DNA from: Daphnia carinata
Taxonomy: Eukaryota > Arthropoda > Branchiopoda > Diplostraca > Daphniidae
Assembly (NCBI RefSeq): GCF_022539665.2
Contig: NC_081332.1
Span: 3,691,884 to 3,755,883 of the forward strand
Reading direction: 5' to 3'
DNA: 64,000 bases
The position numbers were made by a program, and so were the translations under genes. How positions within the stretch are numbered: the stretch's first letter is position 1; every line of letters starts with the position of its first letter. Positions 11,801 through 23,251 of the stretch are shown here, piece after piece. A model generated the notes under the pieces. That model was given only the letters and a program-made list of their open reading frames with translations, was not told where the DNA came from and did not search any database.

Positions 11801-14800
11801 AGAGAGAAAACCAGTCACGCTCGAATAGAAACAAGAACGAAAGCTCCGCAGGACATAAGGAAACCCCATCGATTCTAAGTTGACTCGTTTTCTTCGTTTG
11901 TTACGTTACGAGACCGCAGAATCATTACAACATTGACCGTATTGAGACAGTTAATAAGGCTCACTCTAGGTGAGCTATTGTTGTTTGTTATTACTGCCCT
12001 AGTTTTTCCTCTTTTTTTTTTTTAAAGCTACTGTTTGAAATTTTAAAAAAAGAAAACAGTTGCTCAATCCTGTAGCAAACGTGCCACTCCCAAACATTCC
12101 ACGTGCTCCCGAAACGAGAAAAGACGGGGTCATGCCTCTTTAAAAGGCATTAGCATATACGGTGTTGGCACTAAATCTTTAAAAACAACAAGAGAATCTT
12201 CCCGAAAAAAAAAAAAAAATAAAATCACCGACTATAATAAAACGAATTGAATTGTTCGTGCTCTACTTTTTCCTCTAGACATTCAATTCTCGTCGTACGG
12301 GAAAGTTTTTTTTTGTTTTTTTTTTTTCAATTTCTACACCGTTGGAGTGGAAAATGAAAATTTCGTGAGTTCCCTTTTGATGTTGAGGGGCGGGTCGTTT
12401 GATGATTCCAAAAATCTACTCCTAGATTCACAAAAGTCACGCTCTTTCTAATTTCGCCAGCATAATCTTCACAATCTCTGTCAGCAGCAGAACAACAAAA
12501 AAAATAAAATAATGCGGAACAGGTGGTTGATTGCAAACTTCCATCTAGGACGTGCCCATTGTTATACTGGAAGTGTGTCCCACATCTTCGCTCGTTCGGG
12601 GGCTTCATCATTCGAAATGATTAACTTCTTATGAATTAAAACAAGATGTTGGGCACAAAATCGACGCTAGAAATACTGCACAAAATAAATGGCCCAAAGC
12701 AAAACGAAAAAAAAAAAAATGCCGGCATATGTTGTCGCATCGATACGAACGGAGAGAAAAGAAGAAGAAAAAAAAAACCGCCATCGTTTAATTTTTTTAC
12801 GATTGTCGATATTCCCACCCTACTGGTATACATGTGTGTGTCTATTTCAATGATAATGACGAGCCCCGAGCGATTGAATACATGAGAAGAGCATAGAATT
12901 GTTGCTCGATTCAATTTCCCTTCACGACTAAAAGGAAAAACATTTTTGTTTTCTCACACAATTAAGAAGAAAAAAAAATGAATTTTAGTTTTTTCTTCTT
13001 GTTTCCTATCCGCGTGTAATAACACACTCGGCCCGTCCGTGTGAGCATTTGCGTCATAAAGACGAAGGACGATGAACATTTGTCTGCGATAGCTGCTGGA
13101 TTTCCCTTTTTCCACCTTAAAAAGACAAAACCCACCCACCTTTCTATGATTCGTCATTAAAATATACAGCCCGTTCTTCCCTTTTCATCAAATTGAATCT
13201 TTTTAACTATAAACAAAAAAATAATAATGGATGAATGCCATTATGAGCACAAGAGGCATCCATCAACACACAAAAAGTGAATCTGTCATTCCAGTTGTTT
13301 CTTCTCTTTTGTCCGCATGACGTCATCCAACGCACGTTTCAAACCTCCCCACAACAATTGGCTTATCCAGTTCACAACCCGTGTCTTCATGTGTTGCATG
13401 ACTCGAGCCTATCTCTTATTTTCAATAGCCCACGTCGAACTTTTCAATACAATTCGGCTCTAAACTCCCCCCCCCCCAGTGTAACTTTACAAAGCCATTC
13501 CCTTTTTTGGGGAGCTCTTCTATCTGTGAGAGACAGAAAATAGTGATGGCTATAGAGAAGTGAGGGTATATAATAATACCGGAATATTTAAACAATTCCA
13601 ATGAGATGCTAGAGGGGGGAAATACAAGAGACAAAAAAAAAACAAATGATTTTTTTTCCCTCTGTTGTTGTTCTTCCCATGAAAGAATAAATGGGTGTTT
13701 TTTTTTTCTCTCAAGACTTTCGAGGGGGGGGGGCGTCGGAGGTCAACACACATTCCTCAAAGAAAAAATAACCGCGAAAAAGAGAGAAAAAGATCTACGC
13801 TAGTCTCAAGAAAAAAAAAATGGAGGGGGGGGGTCATATCTATTAAAACTTTTCGAAGCCCCCCACTCCATTTCTTCTGAAAAGAGAAATCGAACACCGT
13901 ACTATATTTTCCCTCCCAATAGTCAATCCAAATTTTCAAAAAGACCTCGAAAAAAAAAAAAAAAAAGAAAAGCAGGCTATTTGTTTTTCTCTAGAAATAC
14001 AAAAGTCACTTGCCTTGGTAAAAGGTAAAAAAATGTCCAAAAATCCAGGTGAGAGTGAAAGGTGTTTGTTATGAGACTCCACTTTCGAGTGGCAATTAAA
14101 TCCTACATCAAGTTCGATTGGATATGGCGATATTTTTAACGTGCAAAGTGGTTGTCTTTGAATCACACACACACACACACACACACACACTACATTGGTG
14201 GCAAATCAAGTTTCAAACCAAAAAATAAGAAATCACGCCCCCCAAAAAAATGTATGGGTTAACGTGAAAACGTGTCACTGACGGGCTACACGCACACACA
14301 AACCGATTAAAAAAGATCACCAACTGCCGGACTGTCGCACTGCAAAGCCAAGATCACACTGAAGACTTAAAGACTTGGAGTTGCATACAAGAAGGATAAA
14401 GAAACGAAGAAGAAAAACCGCCGGCAGTTTCTCGTGCCTTTGTGCGTGCGTTGTTATTTTTCTCTCTTTCTCTCACCTTTCCATTCTTCCAATTTTTTTT
14501 TTTCTTCTTCTGCTTTCCTTCGCAAAGGAACAGGTAAGAAGAGAGAAAAAAAAAGGATAAGAGATAAAACAGAAAGAACTTTTCGGAAGGTGGTAGGTAG
14601 GTATACAAGGTGTTCTACGCCCTGAGGCAACACACGGGGCACACCAAAAAAAGGGGGGGGAGAGGACCAAACAAGTTGAACCTCTCAACAAAATGACGAA
14701 CACTATACGCGAACATTCCATCAAGTCGGCCCCCCCCCCCCTTAACAGTCTACTAGAAACTCAGGAAGAGTACACGGCCAAATAATAGATACGGTACTCG

Positions 14801-17573
14801 TTCGGGGAAATGTTTTGTGATGACACCACTAATAAAACAAAACACACAAAAAAAGAAACGGATGATTTTTTCTTTGACGAGTTTTCCGGTTGTTCGGGCA
14901 AGTTAAAAAAAAAAGAGAGACAAAGGTGATGCGTCATAATCGTGACTTTTATCGTCTGCTTTTTTTTTTCGTTCAATCGGAAAACTATCTCGTGGCAACA
15001 CCCCAACATTTTCTAGTTAATCAAATCAAGCAAGGATTAAAAAAAAAAAAAACGTTTTGAAAAGACTGGAATTCTTTTATGATGAGACAAATAAGCTTTA
15101 AACAATGTACCGCTTGATTAATTATCAAAAAAAAAAAAGGAAAACGCTTTTCGCTTGGGATCTTTTTCGACATTGGTTACCATCCCATTTCGTTTTGTGT
15201 GTTCAATGACCCCTTAGGTAAAAGAAGAGGAAGCCACGGGTGTAGTTTTCTCTTTTTGAATGTTTGTACCCGGTAAAGGAAAAATAAATAAAGGTTTCAC
15301 AAGAGTTAAAAAGAAATACCGTGGACCCCGAACGCCAAAACGCTCGAGACCCGTGCTTGGAGATGTTACGTTCGCTAGGAGCAAAAACAGAAAGGAATAC
15401 AAGAAAAAGGGATGATGATCACGATGCCATCATCTCATTTTTCAGGTAACCCAACCGTCCGTAATGAGGTTTGAAAACAGTCAAAGAAAACACACCGGTT
15501 CAATGATGATGATAAGCGGACTGCTGCTGGGCTAAAGAAATAGGTACGCTATTCTTTTTCTTTTCTATTCTTCTAATGTTCAAGTGTAGCAGACGAACGT
15601 TAATGAAGGTGACTGGCTCGTTTTCTTTATCTCTCTCTTTCTCGGATTTTTACGACAACTGCTTGGAAAATGTACTATATCCTTTTTCTCACACGTACCG
15701 TGTCCAACCTTGAATAGGCCGCAAACCTGACACCGCAACTACCGGCCCTCCCGATTTTCACGCGCCCCTTATTCCTCGATAAGGAAATTGGCCGTTCTTT
15801 TGTCTTTTATTCTTTTCCTTTTGCTTCTTTCCGTTCCGTCTCCGATGAAAGAATCTGAATTGCCAACGGCCAATGTCCCCCGTGTGATTGATGGCTATTA
15901 ATCCGTTCCTTCCATCCAGAAAAAGAAATAAAATTCTTGTCTTTGAATATTCACGGGCGGAAACATCACGTGTCTCAACATCCTATAGGAATCGCTTTGC
16001 GTGACCGCTACGCTTCTTCAAAGATCATCTCTTAAATGCCTGGCGGCATTAGACGGCGCCTCGTCAGAGCCATCTATCGACGCCCATATTCACAGACATT
16101 CCAAACCGCCCGTTTTGAATCGGCACATTCATCAGTCAAACGTGATGCCAAAAATACCGACAGCAACAAAAGGGAGGAAAACAGCTAATCAGGACAGACA
16201 TGAAATTCATCCTCATCTATAGCATGAGCTCTGGTCATCAAATCAAACATTAGATAATTCCTCGGACGTACCTGTATTTATGGGACAATGATGGCGAGTC
16301 GTTCACGATCTCCTCGTTCAGAAATGCCCGCCTCCTTCGACAACATCAGGTAAAACGTGGATGCCCATTATCTTCCACATTTTTCCTCCTTTTACCTGTA
16401 ATCATATTCAATGAAAAATGTTAAACTTGTGGGAAAGAAAATCAATTTAGGTACGTTCCTCAGAGCCAGACACAATAGATTTGAAAATGGTGAAGAACTG
16501 CAGATCATTATGTTGCATATTGATTGCATTACTCATTAGATGTCTATAACTAGCCAAGGCATGCTTGCTGTTGAGGAAACACACAACTACGTGGAAATGT
16601 GAAACAGAAAGGTTGATCCTACGGGGTCAAAGGCTGAGCAACCCAAGTGCTGAAAATTTCACACACATTGTCAAGTGATGAAGAATCAATCCATCAAGAA
16701 AATGAAAGGATGTACAATTGCAGCCAAATTCACAGCAACACTTTCAAGAACGATTATATCTTTTTGCTACGAACACTACTACAGTGATGAGCAAAATTGC
16801 AGGAGAGGACACAGTCAGTGAATATGAAGAATGGTGCAGAAAACCACAGCATGCTAAGGTAAATAATCCCCCTTGAGCCAGTTTCAATACTAAATCATGT
16901 TCGTTCCACGTGGTCGAACATGCTGGAAAAGGCTCGTATCTCTCTCTCGCCTTAGCGGATTCTTGTTACGACAACTTACGACGTACAACCACCTATAATG
17001 TCATTAAACGTGGTTTTCCACGTGTAACTGCTTACAATCAAGGTAATTCACATGCAAACATGTGAATATATATTTACCTCCATACGCAGATAACTTTTCA
17101 ACGTGTCTTCGCAACAGCAACCTCGACGACGTGTGTCGCCGGACTCGGCGCCAAAACTACCCAAAGGCAGCAGCGCCAATTTTCCTTATTGGATTTTCAA
17201 CCTCTATAAATTTATGTAACTGTTTATACTTTGTTCTCCTTTATTCAAAAGAATCGTATAACGGTAGAACAAAAATTACTTTTTTTAGCATCGGCGATTT
17301 ATGCAAAATAAATTTCATTTTGTATGTGTGTGTGCCACATATTTCATCGGACATCGCAGCATCCGTAGGCATGCGCCATTGAAATGCATTTTCTCCCCCC
17401 TCCTCCTCCTTATTTTTTTTTTCTCTCCTGAGTTGTTGAACTGCTGCGTATTATTGATCTGGTCCATCCCAAAACAGCAGATGGCTCCAACGGCTGAATG
17501 ATCTGTGTAACGCCCAGTGGGGTTCGCCGTGTCTCTCTCTGTCTCGAACTATTTCGAAAATACGACTTTCATC
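8850..17573. other. Long noncoding low-complexity region
   Basis: There is no protein-coding signal I can support over 8.7 kb. The left two thirds carry many A(10-27) runs plus shorter C and G runs; these thin out to the right of about 15.2 kb. The region probably contains the 5' UTR exon(s), promoter and first introns of the minus-strand PDZ gene and, at its right end, the promoter of the plus-strand LAMP gene. Confidence 0.6.
14164..14190. repeat. (CA)n microsatellite
   Basis: About thirteen CA units in noncoding DNA. Confidence 0.9.
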
Positions 17574-19252
17574 ATGGAAAGCCAACACATTATTTACATC
17601 TTTGGTCAATGTCTTATTGTGCTTCAAGGTAAGTTTACATCGAGTATCCTTCTAGTATACCATACACTTATTTATGTGTAGACCTGACTTCTCCTGTTAT
17701 TTGCAGCCATTTTTTTCCTCAGCATGGTCGACGCAGCAGCCGACATGTCGACAACCCTTCCACCAAATTTTGTCCCCGTGATCGGTAAATATGTCGACGT
17801 CTTCGTCATAACTGTACAAACTCCTTTTTTTTTTTAAATTTCTTTGGGTGGGATATAATTTCGTTTTCTAAATTAGATGGCGCAGTAACAGAGAGACCAG
17901 CTGACCTGCCCGAAATTCTGGCCGTTCCTGACGCCAAGGGCCTGATCTGCACGTTAGCCAGTTTGGAGGCGACCGTCGTGATCTGGCCAGAAGGGGACGA
18001 ATCACGCGAGGTGCGAATCGAAATGCCTGATCGCGACGTGAACGTCTCGACCGTTCAAAATTGCTTCAACAATCCATCGTCATCGGTCAAACCACTTTTG
18101 GTAGTCACGTGGTCGTCGTCCTTTCAACTATGCTTCTACATCTCAAAAGTAAGTACCAATGTAAATAATGCGATTCAGCCACGTAATCCCGCCATCTATT
18201 TGTGTTATTCAAGATTTTCAAAATTGAATTTTGATTATATCTGTTTGTTTCCATTTGAGGACGAAACCAACTGGAATCTAGATCAAATCGTCTTCGCATT
18301 CAACACTTCAGAAGTTCCGCTCGGCTTCGCCAAAAGTACGCAGAATAAGTATAACTACACAAAGTCTTGTTAGAAAACTTCTGTTATTTGTTCTTTTTTA
18401 TGCCCCCTCCGCCCTTTGCTTGTTTCTGTTTTTTCCCCTGTGAATACTTTACCTCCCTTAATGTCCTTTTTTTGTTTCACGCTCGAGGAGTATGTTGACC
18501 AGACGATTAGCGGCCGCAGCACGCCACTGTCTAGGCTGGCCGAGATAGTTTGTCATGCTGTCCGGGCGTAACTTACTGAGTAGCCTCGGCGTGCTGTAGT
18601 TCTCTAGTTAGAACAGGTTGATTTTGACGGATGACGTGAGTTTTCTAATAAATTTGTTTGTCTCATCACGCGTGAACAGGTGAATTGAGGACGTTTGGAA
18701 GCGAGGCGAATGCTCTGTCAGAACTGCAAGCCCCGCTTGGATCCTCCTATCGTTGTCTCTCTCCCAAGCAGTTCTCTTTACTACCGTTAGGTGGGAGCAG
18801 AGTTGTATTGGGCCAAAATAAGAATCAAAATGTCCCAGACAAAGCTACTCTTCGTCTCGATAATTTCCAATTTCAGCCATTTCTCGGTGATCTGAAAGTA
18901 TTTGGAGAAGGTCAGTGTATTTCATATTAATTTGACCATTGCTGTCTTGTGTTTAACTTTTTTTACTTTTTCTCAGAGGTTGTCTGCCGTGAAGATTTGA
19001 TAACCCGACGTCATCGCCGTCGTCGAGATTCTAGCGTGACGATTGCGGTTGGCAGTTCCTTAGGTACGTTTTGTTGACAAACAAGCAAACCAACATCGAA
19101 ACTAATGTATCCTTTGCATTGTTTGGTTGATGGCTCGCTTCCTGGACATTCTGCATGCAAAATTAGCTGTCATTTCCGTCGTGACCGTGATGGGCTACGC
19201 CATTTTCCGTTACGTCAAGGTCAAGGCTGTCGGTTATGATACCATGCAATAA
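17574..19252 (+). CDS. LAMP-family lysosome-associated membrane glycoprotein
   Basis: Seven exons in continuous phase: 17574-17628, 17707-17784, 17877-18148, 18260-18335, 18680-18910, 18977-19063 and 19167-19252, giving 294 residues. A hydrophobic N-terminal signal segment ends near residue 29. A lumenal region follows with spaced cysteines (GLICTL, VQNCFNN, QLCFYI) and the LAMP hallmark pair LGSSYRC ... VVCRED, with LRLDNFQFQPF between them. One membrane span (about residues 258-281) precedes a short tail ending KAVGYDTMQ. This matches the LAMP lysosomal sorting motif GYxxPhi near the C-terminus, bound by AP adaptor complexes. LAMPs coat the limiting membrane of lysosomes. The protein is short next to two-domain vertebrate LAMP1/2 and appears to have one lumenal LAMP domain. 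The five lumenal cysteines are an odd number. Confidence 0.85.
18517..18596 (+). other. Inverted repeat / potential hairpin inside LAMP intron 4
   Basis: cagcacgcc at 18517-18525 is the exact reverse complement of ggcgtgctg at 18588-18596. Inside it, aggct at 18533-18537 pairs with agcct at 18582-18586. This gives an imperfect two-part stem in the longest intron of the gene (344 bp). The role is unknown. Confidence 0.35.
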
Positions 19253-20305
19253 TTGATTTAGTTCACAGAAAATAGTCAACAGCATCAGAACGCCATAGAG
19301 CTTCAGAAAAAGAGACAGTTTGATCAGCAGATCATTTTTTAAAAATGTTTTAAGTATTCGAAAGTTAAAAAGAGAATTACATATCATTTGTAATAATCAG
19401 ATGTGCCACTCAGCAGTTAACCCAAGTCTTCCATGATCCGTATTAATTTTTAAGTAAATTAAATGTAATGTCCTGAAGTATTTACGCCTGGCCCATCCTA
19501 TTTTGAATAGTTTTTTTTATAGGCTTTCCTCGTATTCTCTATCCTCGTATACGTTGCAGTGTGTATTGAAACGTCTAGACTGAATTCATACAAATTGTCA
19601 TTACATGTATCACATGGATCGTCGTATTAATCGCATATGTTTAAGTGGATATAGTAGGCTCTATAGAAATTACAAATTTTTTTTTTATGATTTTGTTTTC
19701 CTCCCACTGCACATAGTCTCACCCCTTTATGCCAGAGTCTACAAATAATTTGATTTTCTTACCTCAAATTCTCGTTTTCCTTGTCCAAGTTTTGCTTAGT
19801 TTCCAATTTAATGGGATTCTTTTTTATCACATTGAGATCGTCGCGCGAATGAGTGGACGAACGGAATATCCATGAAAAATGAGTATAACACCAAGAAGAG
19901 TTATATAGTGAAAAAGAGAGACAAGTTACAACGTCTTAAACACCTCAGACACTGATGGAATCCATCAGCGACAATAGAAAAGAGCTATTGCCGGGGGGTA
20001 ACTAGTACACAATAATAAATTGGAGAAAAGTTTTCAAATCAAGAATGAACAACACGCACACACAATGATCCTGATATACAAAAACCCCCCGTCCATCAAG
20101 TTCACAAACAATTACACATATTTAAAACGAAAACAGGTGAAATTTTAGGCGAGTAAAACATAAAACCCATTTGACTGCACATAGAAAAAAAAAATTATAA
20201 TAAAAGAAACATTATAATATTTGACTGGGATTTGTTTAGAAATATTTTTGCCATTTTGTTGTTGTAATTTTCCCATGTTGGGATAATTAAAAAATGCATA
20301 AATAA
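19253..20305. other. Convergent 3' intergenic region between the LAMP and Six4 genes
   Basis: The two genes converge here, so the 1,053 bp must hold both 3' UTRs. The sequence is AT-rich with no supported coding content. Confidence 0.55.
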
Positions 20306-23251
20306 TCAAGCATGAGAGAAAGCTTGATCTCTGTGGCCATGGTAGAGCGAAGACGGTTGTACTACGTGTTGGTGGGCAACGTGGAGGTTAGCTAACGTGG
20401 CTACCGATCCGGAATCGTAGCCGTGGCCTCCGGATGGATGGTAACTGGCAAAAGCTGTCGATGGAAGGTGTAAGAGGCTGCCGGTAGCGACGTGAGAATC
20501 TTTGCCCCCACCGACGAATTGCGATGCCATCAGCGAACTCATGCTCCTCGATGCAGCCATTAATCCGCTGCTTCCGGATGGATTGTGAACAACATCGTCG
20601 AACAGCATTTTATTGCCGCCCATGGCAAAACTGTTGGGCTTCAATTCGCTCAGCAAGTCATTGCCGCCGTGGTGGTGGTGTAGGCCAATTCCGGATGAAG
20701 ACGATGATCCGTTAACCGGAGTCGTAGGTAATCCGTTATCACTACCCATGCAATCATCACTGTTAATTCAATTAAAAGAAAAATAATTTGTTTTAGATTT
20801 AATGAGAAAAATCACGTAGGATAAACAAAAGATCTTATCTAATATCTATATGATGTTACAACGACACGAGTAAAGCACCATTTTCAAGAATTACAGCGTC
20901 TTTTACTCCACCCTCGGAATTTTTTCTTCAACTGGTGGGGGGGGGGGGAGAAAACTACCCCGGAACCATTTGGTTGGTAGTAGGAAAAAAAAACGAATCG
21001 TGGGAACACACATGTTTTATGCTTATCCTTTGGAAGGTTGTTACGGTTGCCTTCACTTCGTTTCTTGCGACCAAGTTAAATAAAAAATAATGTTCACTTT
21101 TTTTTTTCTTGCTTATCCATTAAGCGTGGCCAGTTACATAGACTCCGGAGAGAGAGAGAGAGAGGCTGTCATCGATAAATCCGTCTGTGCCGTTCGTTTT
21201 GTGTGACACACAAGTTCATGATCGTCAAAGGTCAGTCTTCATAAACTTGCCTCCCAAAAAACCCAATCATTTAAAACAAAAAAATTGAACTAAAATCAGT
21301 TTCTCTTTTTTTCCCATGAACTGGTGTGACCTTTCGTTGTACCCCCCTCGGACCGACGTTTGTCATCATCCATCATCAAAGATCACACAAAGAATCGTAC
21401 CTTCTTTGCTGCTGGGGTGGAGTCCGGTCGCGTTGACGTCGGTTCTTGAACCAATTGGAGACTTGGGTCAGCGTCAATCCCGTCTTTTTGGCCAGTGTGC
21501 GCTTCTCGTCGGGCGTCGGGTATCGATTGAGTCGGTAGCAATCTTTGAGGGCGGCGCGGGATTTCTCTTTGAAGCAGTAGATCGTTTCCTCTCCGTCCCA
21601 GATCGTCTTCGGCAGCGGGTACTTGCGACGGAGCCGGTACTTGTCCACGGCTCCTAGCGCCCTGTTCCTCACCTTTTCGGCCTCCTAATTTTGGAAAAAA
21701 ACAAAAATGTTTAATTTATTCTGTTTTAAAAAAACACAGATTTTACAGGCCTTTTGAGAAAAACAAAAGGACTGCGACATTTACGCGACATCTGTTTCAA
21801 AATAAACCAGAACGATTGTGTGAAGGAGGGGGGCCTTTCTTTGTGTGTGTAGAGGGGGGTCGTTTCGAGTGATTTTTTTGGTTGAAGTGCCATTAAGAAA
21901 ATGAGGGCGGCCACCATTTCCAGCACCCAAAAAGAAAAAAACACTGGATACAAGACGAAAGGAAAAAACAAAAGCTATATAACTGAGGCACCCATTTCCG
22001 AAACAGCTTGAAAACATCTAACTTTTTTTTTTATTTTTATTATAAGGGGTTAACACAAACGTTTCGAAGAACTGTTCCAGTTTATCTTTTATTGCCTCCC
22101 ATAATTTCTGCGCACATGTGCGCGTACGAGAAAAAATCAACGGCCCTTAAAGAAAACTGTGTATAAAATCTCAAAACGCGTACCTTGTAGTGGGCGCCGT
22201 ACCAAATGTTCTGCAGCTCTTGGTGGTACTGGGAACTGAAACTGTGAGACTCGAGCAGGTTGTAGAGTTCGCGGTAGTTGCCGCGATGGAAGGCGACGGC
22301 GACCCGGGCTCGGAGCACCGACTCGCTGCTGGCGCTGCCGCTCAATTCCGACGCGGGAAGAGACCACAAAAATCGCGACAAGCGCTAAAAATACATTTGA
22401 CATCTTGAATTAATTTCTCCTTAAGTTAAATGTGAAGTTAACGAATGTACCTCCATATCGCCGGACTGTTGAAGAGCTTCGCAAACGCAAGCGACTTGGT
22501 CCGTGCTGAATGCCATGGTCATCGAAGACGACCCAGACGGGCCGTTCATCGGTTTGTTGTTGTTGTTGTTGTTGTTGTTATTGTTGTTGTGTCCCAAAGA
22601 TGAAGAAGATGTCGAAGAGGCAGATGAGGGCCCGTTATGATGCAAATCGAGACGATCGCCACCGGAAGACGAATGACGCGGATCTTCGCCGTAAGACAAC
22701 TGCGATGTTCACCGATGTTAATTTGGATTTGCAAATGAGGTAAATTAGAATATTTTAAAACTTACATTGGCGCTATCGAGTAGTTCCAAACTACTCGTCT
22801 GATCCAAACTGTTGTGTTGAGGTTGTTCGCTTTTCAGCGTCAACGCGACGTGATGGTGTTGATCCGCACCGCCGGAAGACGATACGGAACTGCACCGTGA
22901 ATCTGTTCCGCCTACGGCACTGGTCGATGCCACCGGATAATGTTGATTCAAATCGTACGGATTCTCCAGATGCTGTGGCTGTTGTTGAAGATGATGATGA
23001 TGCTGGATATGATGGTGTGGATGAAGCGGAAGGTGATACGGCTGATACAGCCGATGCTGTTGATGATGTCGTTCGTTCTTCGTCACCAACCGATGGCTCA
23101 ACAGCGGATGATTTCCAGTGGCCGGCTCTAGCGTGTGGTGGCCCGACGGCGGAGGACTCACGCTGCCCGTCGACGCCGTTTCATTCACCGACGATCCGGC
23201 ACCGAACGGATGAAGTAAAGACGCACTACTACTAAGACTACCACTTGCCAT
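20306..23251 (-). CDS. Six4: SIX4/5-class homeobox transcription factor
   Basis: Five exons in phase: 22766-23251, 22451-22699, 22184-22384, 21401-21684 and 20306-20759, encoding 557 residues. The N-terminus is rich in Ser, His and Gln, with an Asn run. The SIX domain covers about residues 226-341 ([46 protein letters not shown]). The homeodomain follows at about 342-401, with recognition helix [34 protein letters not shown] and [15 protein letters not shown] resemble SIX4/5 rather than SIX1/2 ([11 protein letters not shown]...) or SIX3/6. The C-terminus is Gly/Ser/His-rich, typical of an activation region. Six4 proteins act in the nucleus in mesoderm and gonad development in flies. Upstream lies a 7.6 kb gene-free stretch on the promoter side, which is common for developmental regulators. 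Confidence 0.92.
22553..22590 (-). repeat. In-frame CAA/CAT tract coding for poly-asparagine
   Basis: A TTG repeat on the plus strand reads as an Asn run (AAC/AAT) in Six4 exon 2, just upstream of the SIX domain. Confidence 0.75.

Noticed and set aside
22546-23235. Open frames overlapping Six4 exons on the plus strand and in shifted frames
   Set aside because: They are shadows of the His/Gln/Asn/Ser-rich Six4 N-terminus.
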